A stretch of DNA of 64,000 nt from Cunninghamia lanceolata. Taxonomy: Eukaryota > Streptophyta > Pinopsida > Cupressales > Cupressaceae. The position numbers and the translations under genes are program-made. Positions 1-10,234 of the stretch are shown here, in pieces. The notes beneath the pieces were generated by a model that saw only the letters and a program-made list of their open reading frames with translations, was not told the DNA's origin and made no database searches. The stretch is from the NCBI GenBank assembly GCA_027924645.1, contig BSBN01001483.1, positions 1,302,001 through 1,366,000 on the forward strand, written 5' to 3'. How positions within the stretch are numbered: the stretch's first letter is position 1; each line of letters begins with the position of its first letter.

Positions 1-34
1 TATATAATCTATTTGCATGAGTTCTCATTTGCCT

Positions 35-634
35 CTAAGAAATCTTACCAGGAAAATTATCTAAGACATTTCTTTCAATCTCAAATAAAACATTTTCATT
101 CATATCATCAATAGGTGGGTTTGAAGACATACCTGGCTTTGTTTCTATAGTCGTGTTTTCCATATCATTGAAAGTTGGCTCCAAAGACACACCTAGATTT
201 GTTTCTATAGTCGTGTGTTCTATATCATTGAAAGTTGGCTCCAAAGACACACCTGGATTTGTTTCTATAGTCTTGTTTTCCATAACATTGAAAGCTGGCT
301 GTGAAGACATACCTGGATTTGTTTGTATGGTCGCATTTTCTATATCTTCGAAAGTTGGGTTTGAAGACATACATGCATTTGTTTCTATAGACACATATTC
401 TTCCAAATTCACCATTTCCGCGTTTGCATCATCTACATTCATGCCATCATTTTTACTCTCTTGAATGTCTTTCTCTTTAATACTCATGGAACTAGATGCT
501 TCAATATTCTTCATCTCTTAAATCCTTGCTCTTCTATCTCTTTGCCTTTTGGCTTCCTTCTCTCTATTTGCTTCAATTTCTTGAGGTGTCATTACCCTCC
601 TTTGTTTTTTTCTTTGACGTTGACTTGATCCCAT
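35..634 (-). pseudogene. Decayed hypothetical reading frame with basic N-terminus and 20-residue repeats
   Basis: A minus-strand frame runs from an ATG at 634-632 to a stop at 37-35 and is broken once by a TAA at 520-518; a second ATG follows two codons later (514-512). The first 38 codons are strongly basic (motifs RQRKKQRR, REKEAKRQRDRR). The rest is acidic and contains about five copies of a 20-residue unit of the form TIETNPG-S-PTFNDIE. I do not recognise the family. A basic stretch followed by acidic repeats resembles N-termini of some plant transposon-encoded proteins such as Helitron or MULE ORFs, but no catalytic domain is visible, so that is only a guess. The TAA may come from CAA by C-to-T change. 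No intron, promoter or neighbour supports a living gene. Confidence 0.4.
121..400. repeat. 60-bp coding tandem repeat, about 4.7 copies
   Basis: Successive 60-base blocks starting at 121, 181, 241, 301 and 361 align without gaps, sharing cores such as TTTGTTTCTATAGTCGTG and AAAGTTGGCTCCAAAGACAC. The period is exactly 60 bp, so copy number can change without shifting the minus-strand frame that encodes the 20-residue protein repeat. Confidence 0.9.
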
Positions 635-1991
635 GATTACCAAACCCTCTTGATAAAATAACAATTGATACTTAATCCAATTTCATAATCGATGTCCTTA
701 TTTGAACTTTTAAAGTAGAATTAGATGTAGATCATTTGTTCCATGGATTTTGAAGTAAAAGGTAGATGTAAAAACAAAAACTCTCTTTCTTTATTCCTCT
801 TGAAAATAGCTCATGCACTTGATTTCACTTCAGAATTGTTCATATGATTGACTCCTTTCAAAATCTGAATAGAATATGACCTGTCAAGAAATTCCACAAA
901 ACAATTGTAAGTAAAAAAATGCAGAAATTATCGCTGTCGTGCCATACTAATTAGACTTGCAAGTTGCAGGGATACATTAATAGTATTTTTTTCCCTAATA
1001 TGGGAAATAACAAGTATAATAGAAATGGGTACCCATTATATAACGGGTACCTGTTATTGAAAACATAACGGGTACCCGTTTTATAACGGGTACCTGTTAT
1101 TTAATGCGTACCCATTTATAACAGGTACCCATTATTTGAAATTAGAAATCTCCGCCCACTTTTTCCCTTACCTTTGCTTGGGTTTTAGGCTCAGGATAGG
1201 CATGGTTGGCTGACCTTGAGCCTTGGACCTGCAAGTTTTTTTCTAAGTACAAAACAAGAAGAAACACTGAGTTTACCTGTATGGCTGAAGGCTTTTTTTT
1301 CTAAATTTTTTTACGAAATGAAAACCCATTACAGATGACATTGTCTAGTTTTCAAATATATAATTTTTTTTGTTATTGGACATGTTCTTCTATTTATTAT
1401 TAAATTTATAAGCAAACTAGTCCAAAAACTTGAAATGACAGGTGTGTATTTTTTTAATAACTTTTAATTTTTAAATTTTTTTTTTTTAAATTATATGTCA
1501 TTAATCTACACATCATTCTTTACACAATTAAAAAAAATTAATTTTATGATTTTTTTTGCTCAAATTATGTTGGCCGTACACGAGGGGTTTTCAAAAGTAC
1601 CAATTAGGCCTAATAAAAAATTAATAAAAAAAATTATTTGAAAAAAAATTATAAAAAAATATCCTCATCAAACTTCACTGTACTACACATGTTTTCCCAA
1701 AAGGATTTTGAAAAATAGTTTTATTTAGGTCAAATTATGTTGGTCGTACACGTGCATGGTATGGTAAAAAAAGTGACTTTTAAATAGTAGTTTTTAGAAA
1801 TGCCTATTGAAAATTAATTTGTATCATCTGGGTATTGAAAAAAATTACATATTTAGAAACTAGACTTTGAGTACTACATTTTATATTTAGTGACTTTTTT
1901 AAAGATTCCATTTCTAAGTGCTTCAAATTTTAAGGTCAAATGTGACAAATTCTGAAAATCAGGGAAAACACTTCCACTTTTTGGCCAAAAA
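635..1991. other. AT-rich non-coding stretch
   Basis: No convincing reading frame. It holds long A and T runs, the GGTACC cluster listed separately, and a duplicated 22-bp sequence (CAAATTATGTTGG, then C or T, then CGTACACG) at 1561-1582 and 1731-1752, about 170 bp apart. It could be flank, or part of the transposon that carries the PMD frame. I see no LTR end or terminal inverted repeat. Confidence 0.5.
1026..1131. repeat. Cluster of GGGTACCC palindromes
   Basis: GGTACC occurs at 1028, 1046, 1071, 1089 and 1124, with one variant (CGTACC) at 1107. They sit in alternating AACGGGTACC and TAACAGGTACC contexts spaced 17-25 bp. The units are alternately inverted, so the block can fold into several competing hairpins. 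Function is unknown. Confidence 0.75.
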
Positions 1992-3141
1992 GTGGACCCA
2001 ACTTCTTGCTCTGACCCTATGCCACCGCTGATGTCGCGAGAGCAACACCACCTAATAGCACATGAGGTAGTACAATTGACATGGGAGGAGGATGCATTCC
2101 TGGAGCATGCGGGACTATGGCACGTTGCACACTTGACACACATTAGGGTGAATCTCGCCCTAGTGACAGCAGTGGTAGAGAGATATCACAGCGAGACCTC
2201 GTCATTTCACTTTCCGATGGGGGAGGCCACAGTGACATTGGAGGATGTGTATTGCATCCTTAGGATTTGGATTGACGGGGAGAGAGTGGATTTTGACCTG
2301 GCACGGGGCGAGGCAGGCTTGGTGGAGGTCTTCTGCATAGATGACCTTTGGATAGACGATGGAGAGATTCGATGGGCAGACGTCCCGAGACTCTATGATA
2401 GGATCAGATGGATAGTGGCATCACTGATTGGTGGCTTCTTGTGTCCAGATAGGAGATCTAGAGATTTATCCATTGGATGGGGCACAGTACTATCTGGGAT
2501 GTTCACACATAGTAGACAGTATGCATGGGGCCCATGTGTGTTGGGATAGTTATACCGAGACATGCATCATTGCGTGTACAGGAGAGGCAGGAGTCTCTCA
2601 GCAGGGGTGACACTTCTACAGGTATGGGCGTGGGAGCATATCCCCGTGATCAGACCCATGACATAGTGCCAACGAGGGAGGGGAGAGCCTTATGCATTCC
2701 TATACGAGGGAGTGATTACCCATAGGAGGCTCGGATCTGTTAGCCACTGGAGGCAACAGATCAATGAGATGGACCTTTTTGTTTGGAGGCCATGGCTACT
2801 TTGTGAGGGGTGGGAGGATGAGCATGAGCAGCTGATGTACTGCAAATAGGCTCGGTATCTATTCGGGAGATGGATAGACATGATTGAGAGATACCTACCA
2901 GAGCGGGTATTGAGACAGTTTGGATTGCCATAGGGGTTACCATTGGGGGAGGCTACACATGCCAGGACACGGCAGGAGGTCAGAGACTGGGATGCAAAGA
3001 TTCCAGTGGTGATAGCATTAGCAGAGGTACGAGGACTTGTCCCCGTGAGATGGGATTGGGATATAGGATTGGCCGATCCAGGGACACTACCCGAGTATGA
3101 TATATATTGGCAGACTCATAGGTTAGTGCGGATAATGACAC
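1992..3141 (+). pseudogene. Plant mobile domain (PMD) protein, 5' part, interrupted by copia insertion
   Basis: This frame encodes a PMD (aminotransferase-like, PF10536-type) domain, a family found in plants both as host genes and inside transposons. Family marks are an N-terminal GLWHVAHLTHIRVN block, then VERYHSETSSFHFPMGEATVTLEDV, YCILRIWIDGE, a GGFLCPD stretch, and the later segments LLQVWAWEHIP and WRPWL. The frame is continuous from 1992 to 3141, broken only by TAG at 2547, 2664, 2847 and 2931, each explicable as CAG turned to TAG. There is no frameshift. It is cut at 3141 by a copia element and resumes in frame at 10235. The first codon shown is GTG, so the true start is uncertain and may lie upstream or in a lost exon. 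It lies antisense to Gypsy 1 and could be an antisense extra ORF of that element. Confidence 0.8.
3137..3141. repeat. Target-site duplication, left copy (GACAC)
   Basis: GACAC precedes the left LTR (TGTTGG) and is repeated exactly at 10230-10234 after the right LTR (CAACA). A perfect 5-bp duplication is the integrase signature and fixes both ends of the copia element. Confidence 0.95.
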
Positions 3142-4437
3142 TGTTGGATCTAGGGCATACAACTGAGAGGGGGGGGGTGAATCAGTTGTATAAAACTTCT
3201 TCCCATTCAAACACTTAACTCACTGTTGTTAGTTAGCAGCATATCAAATAATCATCCATGGAAGCATAATACAAAAACACAAGAGCAGATAAGCATCAAC
3301 ACATTAAACACCAAGATTTTGACGTGGAAAACCCGGTTAAGGGAAAAACCACGGGGTGATTAACCCAAGAATTATTCTCTGTTAGAAGAATAAAGAAAAA
3401 TGAATGGCACATGCCAATAAGGGCTCACTGCCCGAGCACACTGCTCACAAAGAGGCCCACTGCCTACAAGGAGACACACTGTCTACAAAGTGATGAAAAT
3501 CACAGTCTTGAACTGGAGAATGACATCTCTACCATGTCCGGATCAGTTCCAATTAAGCCCAACAATCTCTGCTCTGCCTTTCGCACGTTTCTTCGCTATA
3601 CCATACTCATCCTCACTCCACACTCTGAAATGAACTCACAAACCGTTATTTATACAAGACATCGACTTAGGAACAAACATCTAAGTCGGCAAACAACCAT
3701 AGGAGTATCCGCAAGATGAATAACACATCCGGTCGGCCATCACAAGAACATTCGCAGGATGAACAACTCATCCGGTCGGCTACATAGAGCAAGAACTTCA
3801 TCCGGAAGAATAATTTCAATTTCGGGCTCTACCATCAATGTGGACCAACAACACAACCTAAACAAGATCCAAGAACCTTCACAAGCCTGTCTGAATGTCT
3901 GGATACATCCGCACTTCCTCTGCTTACTGGGATCTCATGTCTTCCTCATCCGGAACTTCAAGAACACAGTCTGTCGCCACTGTCATAATGTAAGAGGTAC
4001 TTCCGGACCTCCAAATCATACACAAATCAGGATGACACATCAAAAGGACATCCCAAACACTCCTTCCAATCCGCAGATTAGGATAATACAATTCCGGACC
4101 TCACCGGACCTTTTTGTGATCCTCTGTCACCTCCGGATACTTGCCGGACCCGGTTCTATACCGGCAGCCACAACTCCTTCAGATCTTCATGCGGACCTCT
4201 GAAATCTTAACTGTAGCATCTCAAGACTCATATCTACTAACCCTTTAATCCGCATCCTCCGGTTCTCATCCTATACAGTGCATTTACCTTCTTCTTCTCA
4301 TCACTGTTCTTCACTGTTCCTGACTGAGACTAATTTTCTCAATATCCTCAGCACACAGCTCATCAAATCCTTCTTGTCAATGCAATATGAGTATGTTGAC
4401 ATCAATGACAACACTGGATAACCTCATACTTGCAACA
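3142..4437 (-). repeat. Copia 3' LTR (left copy on the plus strand)
   Basis: Begins TGTTGGATC and ends TTGCAACA on the plus strand. Because the element is on the minus strand, this is its 3' LTR. It matches 8935-10229 almost base for base. It carries many CCGGA words and a minus-strand TATAAATA at 3647-3654. Open frames inside it (102 and 147 codons) are duplicated in the other LTR only because the LTR is, and are not genes. Confidence 0.95.
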
Positions 4438-4451
4438 ATCTCCCCCTTTGT
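4438..4451 (-). promoter_or_regulatory. Copia polypurine tract
   Basis: Reading the minus strand, AAAGGGGGAGAT lies directly before the 3' LTR. This is where plus-strand DNA synthesis is primed during reverse transcription. Confidence 0.9.
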
Positions 4452-4725
4452 CATTGATGGCAACATATGATGTGAAAAACCATTAAGACAAGAACTTCAA
4501 CTTTTCATATGTCTTCTCTTCCTTTACTGCTCCCCCTTTGATCATCAACCACTTGTTTTTCACATGTTTTCTCTCCCCCTTTGACATCAATGGCAAAGGG
4601 CTCATACTTGCAGTTCTCATACATCAGAATCATACCAGCTGCTCCCCCTTAGTTGCAGCTCCCCATTAGTCCGGATCACAAGATATGACTGTGATAGCCA
4701 CCGGACTGATGCACATCAGTGCATC
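4452..4725 (-). other. Copia 3' untranslated segment
   Basis: About 270 bp between the pol stop and the polypurine tract. On the plus strand it holds repeated CTCCCCCTTTG-type words (4441, 4529, 4573), which on the element strand are purine-rich CAAAGGGGGAG runs like the polypurine tract. They may act as extra priming sites. No frame is seen. Confidence 0.6.
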
Positions 4726-7700
4726 TTAGTTCATCACCGGAGGGGCCATGACCCCTAACTTTTCCCGGAGATATTCAAACGAGTCCTTGGGAAGAGGTTT
4801 TGTAAAGATATCTGCAATCTGATCCTTGGAGGGAACATACTCCAATCTGACTTCTTCCTTGTTTACTTGTTCTCTCAAAAAGTGAAATTTGATAGATATG
4901 TGCTTAGTCTTAGAATGCAATACCGGATTCTTGGAAATATTAATTGCACTTGAATTATCACAGAAAATTGTGATAGGCTCCTCATATTCAACTTTGATGT
5001 CTCTTAGCATCTGCTTCATCCATAAGATTTGAGTGCAACTACCTGCTGCTGCAATGTATTCTGCTTCAGTTGTAGACAGAGATATTGCATCTTGTTTCTT
5101 GCTTAGCCAAGAAACCAATCTCTTCCCCAAAAAGAATGCTCCACCACTAGTGCTCTTCCGGTCATCCACATCTCCTGCCCAATCTGCATCTGTGTAAGCA
5201 TGAAGAGAGAAATCCGGATCTCTAGGATACCATAGACCATACTCAACTGTTCCTTTCAAGTATCTAAAAATTCTTTTGATTGCCATAACATGAGATTCTC
5301 TAGGATCAGCCTGGAATCTTGCCACAAGACCAACAGCCTGCATTATATCTGGTCTAGTTTGAGTGAGATACAACAGTCCACCAATCATTGATCTATACTT
5401 TGTCTGATCTGCCTTTGGAGAATCATCATTTTTGCTTAACTTACATCCGGTTGCCATAGGAGTGTTCATAGGCTTTGAGTCTTCCATACCAAATTTCTTT
5501 AACAATTCTTTCACATATTTGGTCTGAGAAATGAAGATCCCTTCTTTTGTTTGAGTAATTTGCAGACCCAAGAAATTCATTTCACCAAGCATAGACATTT
5601 CAAACTCACTTTTCATCTGATTTGCAAAAGTTTTGCACATACTATCTCTTCCTCCAAAAATGATATCATCCACAAACACTTCAACAATCAGAATGTTTTC
5701 ATGATCAATTTTGAAATATAAGTTACTGTCAGTAGTACCTTTGTTGAATCCAATCTGCACAAGATGCTTATCCAACCTTTCATACCATGCTCTTGGGGCT
5801 TGCTTCAATCCATACAAAGCTTTCTTCAACTTGCAGACCATATCATTATTATCAGACAATTGAAATCCATCCGGTTGTTCAATGTAGACTTCTTCTTCCA
5901 GATCACCATTTAGGAAGGCAGACTTGACATCCATCTGATATACCTTGAAGTCTTTGAAGGCAGCAAATGCAAGAAGTAATCTGACTGCTTCAATTCTTGC
6001 TACCGGAGCAAAAGTCTCTTCAAAGTCAATTCCTTCTATTTGAGAGTAGCCTTTGCAGACCAATCTAGCTTTGTTTCTGATTACTTCACCAGCTTCATTT
6101 AGTTTGTTCCGGAAGACCCACTTGGTTCCAATTACATTCCTGTCTCTAGGTCTGGGAACAAGATCCCAAGTATGATTTTTCTCAATTTGCATCAGTTCAT
6201 CTTTCATTGCTTTGGTCCAGTTTTCATCATTGCAGGCTTCATTTATTGTTTTAGGTTCAATCTTTGAAATCAGACAACATTCATTCTGATCTTGAGCAAT
6301 ATTCCTTCTAGTTTGTACACCTTTGCTTCTATCACCTATTATCTGATCTTCAGAGTGATTCAGTCTTACATACCTTGGAATTTTGGGAGTATCCAGCACT
6401 GCTGTTTCTTGATCAGGCTCATTCAAACCTATCTCTTCTTCCTGATTTACCGGATCAGGCTGACTCTGTCTCACCGGAGAGGATTGAGGTCCTTGAACAC
6501 TGTCTTGGTCATCTTCATCAAACTCATAAAATCTTGAAGGCTTCTCAATTCCTTCATCAACCTTTACATTGGTGCTTTCTATCATCTTCCTCAATCTCTT
6601 ATTGTAACACCGGTATGCTTTGCTTTGAGTGGAGTAGCCCAAGAAAATTCCTTCATCACTTCTAGCATCAAACTTTCCTAGATCTTCATCTCTTTTAATA
6701 TAACACTTGCTACCAAATACTCTGAAATATTTCACAGTAGGAGTGATGCCAAACCAGAGTTCATAGGGGGTCTTACCGGTGTTGTTTCTGATTTGAACTC
6801 GATTGAGAGTGTAGACTGCAGTGCTGATAGCTTCTTTCCAAAACATTTGAGGAACATTTGCTTCCAACATCATTGTCCTAGCAGCTTCCTGGATGGTCCG
6901 GTTCTTTCTCTCAACTACTCCATTCTGCTGTGGAGTCTTAGGAGCAGACAACTGTCTCCTTATACCCTGTTTCTCACAAAAGTCAATGAATTCACCAGAT
7001 GTAAATTCACCACCTCTATCAGACCTTAGACACTTTAGTTTCAATCCGGTTTGATTCTCCACCATAGCTTTGAAGATTTTGAACTTCTCAAAAGCTTCTG
7101 ATTTTTCTTTTAGAAAGGTAACCCACATCATCCGGGAATGATCATCTATTAACAACATGAAGTATCTATCACCTTGCAGACTCTTGATTCTTGTCAGACC
7201 ACATAGATCAGTATGTACTAATTCCAACAATCCGGTAGACGACTGATCTTTGCTTTTGAAAGAGACTCTGCTTTGTTTACCTAACTGACATTCTTTACAC
7301 ACACTGTTTGTAGGTTTCATCAACTTTGGAAGATCTCTCACAGCCTGAGTATTGCTTATCTTGATGATGTTATCAAAATTTACATGACACATTCTTCTAT
7401 GCCATAACCAACTCTGATCAATTTGAACAAACAAACAACTTTTATTTGAACCAACCAGATGGAAGATGTTACCTCTTGTTTGAGTACCGGATGCAATTTC
7501 AGTTCCGGAGCTTGTAAAGATTCTGCATTTTCCATTCTTGAACCGGAGATCATAGCCTTTGTCCACTAACTGACCAACACTGAGAAGATTGTGCTTCAAT
7601 CCTTCAACATACAGTACATTTCCTATTTTGCTCTTACCATCAAAGGAAATAGTTCCCCTACCTCTGATTCTGCCAGCAGAATTGTCACCAAACTTTACCA

Positions 7701-8877
7701 TTCCTCCTTCATATCTTTCCAAATCTAAGAACTTATTCTTGTCACCAGTCATATGGTGAGAACATCCACTGTCAATAACCCAATCATCCTTTTCTTCCAC
7801 TTGAGCAGCCAAGGCTTTTTCAACAACTTTGTGATTGACAGATTCAGAGAGTATTGAATCTTCTTCCTTGATGGCTATAAACACCCACTCATTTCCGGAT
7901 TTGCTTCCTGGTTCTGATTCATCATCTGTTACTCCTTCATTGTCATCTTCTTCATGAACATAATAGCAATTCTTTTGAAACCTTTGTCTGTGAGTATTAG
8001 ATCTTGCAGATCTCTCCGGACATCTTGAGGCAAAATGACCAATCTTATTGTAGTTGAAACACTTAAAGGGTAGTTTTCCTTCATACTTACCGGATCCTCT
8101 TGGCAGTCTTTTTGCAATGAGGGCTTCAAGTTGAGCTGTTTCTGCTTCTTCTTCTTCCATGTCTCTTCTTGCTTGATCATACCATGACATTCTCCTTGAT
8201 GAGTTTTCACCCGGATCAAATCTCTGTTTGCCTTTCACATAGGCACTGGCTTTGAAAGCAGATTCAGTCTTGGGTGGATCATCTCCAAACTCGGTCATTT
8301 CAAATGCAGCTAGTTTGCCAGCCAGTTGTTCTCTTGTGACAGTTGTGTGGGCTCTGAATTCATCAATGGCAGCAACTTTGATTTTGTAGGCAGCAGGAAG
8401 GGATCTTAGGATTTTGCAGACAATCTCATTTTCATCTAAAGTTCCACCAGCATTTCTGATTCCACATACCAGCTCATTTACTCTTGGCATAAAGGTAGTG
8501 ATGTTTTCATCATCTCTCATTTTCAATCTTTCAAATTTCCCTTTCAGACTTTGCAACCTTGCACTTTTGACAAACTCATCTCCTTCATACAGAAGTTCCA
8601 GTTTAGTTAGGATCTCATATGCAGTTGGTAGGTCAATGACATTCGAGAGATCTGAGTCATTCAATGCGCTTAGAAGAGCTTCCTTGGTCCGCAGATTGTT
8701 TTCAGCTTCTGTGATTTCATTCAGAGTTGTCGGACCACCTTGTGGAGGTACATATGGTTTTGAAATCATACCCAGGTATGCTTTTCCCATGCATTCCAAG
8801 TGACACTTCATGCGACCTTTCCAGAGAGTGAAGTTGGTTCCATCGAACTTAGGACTATCCTTCTTGTATGACGACAT
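4726..8877 (-). CDS. Copia gag-pol polyprotein, open reading frame
   Basis: A single open frame of 1383 codons ends in TAA. I choose ATG 8877-8875 (protein start [13 protein letters not shown]); the frame extends five codons upstream only through a TTG. Gag (UBN2-type) covers about residues 1-270. A zinc-knuckle position at 273-286 reads C-X2-Y-X4-H-X4-C, so its second Cys is Tyr276. Protease VIDSG has Asp369. Integrase has an HH-CC finger, Asp557, Asp620 and Glu656 (35 residues between the last two). Reverse transcriptase has FVDD at 1068-1071, a variant of the usual YVDD. RNase H has TDADW, TTEAEY and CDNSSA. Apart from the knuckle Tyr, all catalytic residues I could check are present. It makes the particle, copies RNA to DNA and integrates it. 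Translation starts about 60 bp after the 5' LTR. Confidence 0.93.
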   Translation of the reverse strand: MSSYKKDSPKFDGTNFTLWKGRMKCHLECMGKAYLGMISKPYVPPQGGPTTLNEITEAENNLRTKEALLSALNDSDLSNVIDLPTAYEILTKLELLYEGDEFVKSARLQSLKGKFERLKMRDDENITTFMPRVNELVCGIRNAGGTLDENEIVCKILRSLPAAYKIKVAAIDEFRAHTTVTREQLAGKLAAFEMTEFGDDPPKTESAFKASAYVKGKQRFDPGENSSRRMSWYDQARRDMEEEEAETAQLEALIAKRLPRGSGKYEGKLPFKCFNYNKIGHFASRCPERSARSNTHRQRFQKNCYYVHEEDDNEGVTDDESEPGSKSGNEWVFIAIKEEDSILSESVNHKVVEKALAAQVEEKDDWVIDSGCSHHMTGDKNKFLDLERYEGGMVKFGDNSAGRIRGRGTISFDGKSKIGNVLYVEGLKHNLLSVGQLVDKGYDLRFKNGKCRIFTSSGTEIASGTQTRGNIFHLVGSNKSCLFVQIDQSWLWHRRMCHVNFDNIIKISNTQAVRDLPKLMKPTNSVCKECQLGKQSRVSFKSKDQSSTGLLELVHTDLCGLTRIKSLQGDRYFMLLIDDHSRMMWVTFLKEKSEAFEKFKIFKAMVENQTGLKLKCLRSDRGGEFTSGEFIDFCEKQGIRRQLSAPKTPQQNGVVERKNRTIQEAARTMMLEANVPQMFWKEAISTAVYTLNRVQIRNNTGKTPYELWFGITPTVKYFRVFGSKCYIKRDEDLGKFDARSDEGIFLGYSTQSKAYRCYNKRLRKMIESTNVKVDEGIEKPSRFYEFDEDDQDSVQGPQSSPVRQSQPDPVNQEEEIGLNEPDQETAVLDTPKIPRYVRLNHSEDQIIGDRSKGVQTRRNIAQDQNECCLISKIEPKTINEACNDENWTKAMKDELMQIEKNHTWDLVPRPRDRNVIGTKWVFRNKLNEAGEVIRNKARLVCKGYSQIEGIDFEETFAPVARIEAVRLLLAFAAFKDFKVYQMDVKSAFLNGDLEEEVYIEQPDGFQLSDNNDMVCKLKKALYGLKQAPRAWYERLDKHLVQIGFNKGTTDSNLYFKIDHENILIVEVFVDDIIFGGRDSMCKTFANQMKSEFEMSMLGEMNFLGLQITQTKEGIFISQTKYVKELLKKFGMEDSKPMNTPMATGCKLSKNDDSPKADQTKYRSMIGGLLYLTQTRPDIMQAVGLVARFQADPRESHVMAIKRIFRYLKGTVEYGLWYPRDPDFSLHAYTDADWAGDVDDRKSTSGGAFFLGKRLVSWLSKKQDAISLSTTEAEYIAAAGSCTQILWMKQMLRDIKVEYEEPITIFCDNSSAINISKNPVLHSKTKHISIKFHFLREQVNKEEVRLEYVPSKDQIADIFTKPLPKDSFEYLREKLGVMAPPVMN

Positions 8878-8916
8878 CCTGGATCTCCTCAAGCGGTTAA
8901 GCTCTTGTCAGAGGAA

Positions 8917-8934
8917 CTTGGCTCTGATACCAAT
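8917..8934 (-). promoter_or_regulatory. Copia primer-binding site (initiator Met tRNA type)
   Basis: On the minus strand TGGTATCAGAGC (plus positions 8921-8932) begins two bases after the 5' LTR. It is complementary to the 3' end of plant initiator tRNA-Met, the usual primer for plant copia elements. Confidence 0.95.
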
Positions 8935-10229
8935 TGTTGGATCTAGGGCATACAACTGAGAGGGGGGGGTGAATCAGTTGTATAAAACTTCTTCCCATTC
9001 AAACACTTAACTCACTGTTGTTAGTTAGCAGCATATCAAATAATCATCCATGGAAGCATAATACAAAAACACAAGAGCAGATAAGCATCAACACATTAAA
9101 CACCAAGATTTTGACGTGGAAAACCCGGTTAAGGGAAAAACCACGGGGTGATTAACCCAAGAATTATTCTCTGTTAGAAGAATAAAGAAAAATGAATGGC
9201 ACATGCCAATAAGGGCTCACTGCCCGAGCACACTGCTCACAAAGAGGCCCACTGCCTACAAGGAGACACACTGTCTACAAAGTGATGAAAATCAGAGTCT
9301 TGAACTGGAGAATGACATCTCTACCATGTCCGGATCAGTTCCAATTAAGCCCAACAATCTCTGCTCTGCCTTTCGCATGTTTCTTCGCTATACCATACTC
9401 ATCCTCACTCCACACTCTGAAATGAACTCACAAACCGTTATTTATACAAGACATCGACTTAGGAACAAACATCTAAGTCGGCAAACAACCATAGGAGTAT
9501 CCGCAAGATGAATAACACATCCGGTCAGCCATCACAAGAACATTCGCAGGATGAACAACTCATCCGGTCGGCTACATAGAGCAAGAACTTCATCCGGAAG
9601 AATAATTTCAATTCCGGGCTCTACCATCAATGCGGACCAACAACACAACCTAAACAAGATCCAAGAACCTTCACAAGCCTGTCTGAATGTCCGGATACAT
9701 CCGCACTTCCTCTGCTTACTGGGATCTCATGTCTTCCTCATCCGGAACTTCAAGAACACAGTCTGTCGCCACTGTCATAATGTAAGAGGTACTTCCGGAC
9801 CTCCAAATCATACACAAATCAGGATGACACATCAAAAGGACATCCCAAACACTCCTTCCAATCTGCAGATTAGGATAATACAATTCCAGACCTCACCGGA
9901 CCTTTTTGTGATCTTCTGTCACCTCCGGATACTTGCCGGACCCGGTTCTATACCGGCAGCCACAACTCCTTCAGATCTTCATGCGGACCTCTGAAATCTT
10001 AACTGTAGCATCTCAAGACTCATATCTACTAACCCTTTAATCCGCATCCTCCGGTTCTCATCCTATACAGTGCATTTACCTTCTTCTTCTCATCACTGTT
10101 CTTCACTGTTCCTGACTGAGACTAATTTTCTCAATATCCTCAGCACACAGCTCATCAAATCCTTCTTGTCAATGCAATATGAGTATGTTGACATCAATGA
10201 CAACACTGGATAACCTCATACTTGCAACA
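8935..10229 (-). repeat. Copia 5' LTR with promoter
   Basis: This 1295-bp copy is the 5' LTR in element orientation. A minus-strand TATAAATA lies at 9439-9446 and is the likely TATA box, giving an RNA that starts to its left. About 21 bp from the outer end the LTR carries the word TGTTGTCATTGATG on the minus strand, also found at the start of the LTR at 63233. Seven of nine substitutions against the other LTR are C/T or G/A changes at CG or CCG sites. Confidence 0.93.
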
Positions 10230-10234
10230 GACAC
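10230..10234. repeat. Target-site duplication, right copy (GACAC)
   Basis: Exact copy of 3137-3141, immediately outside the right LTR end. Confidence 0.95.

Larger units (their letters stand above)
3142..10229 (-). mobile_element. Full-length Ty1/copia LTR retrotransposon, SIRE-like, minus orientation
   Basis: This 7.1-kb element has two LTRs of 1296 and 1295 bp, a GACAC duplication, a primer-binding site matching the initiator-Met tRNA 3' end, a polypurine tract, and one long open gag-pol frame. The domain order gag, protease, integrase, reverse transcriptase, RNase H defines copia. Words such as [15 protein letters not shown] and [16 protein letters not shown] point to the SIRE/Maximus lineage, by recall of the family. 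The LTRs differ at about nine positions plus one G in a poly-G run, so insertion is recent. It landed inside the PMD frame without other loss. No envelope-like frame follows pol. Confidence 0.95.

Noticed and set aside
153..464. Plus-strand open frame across the 60-bp repeats
   Set aside because: It is the antisense shadow of the minus-strand frame; a 60-bp period keeps several frames open at once.
3759..4202. 147-codon frame present in both copia LTRs (also 9551-9994), with a 102-codon companion
   Set aside because: Conservation between the two is due only to LTR duplication; no protein-like features and antisense to the element.
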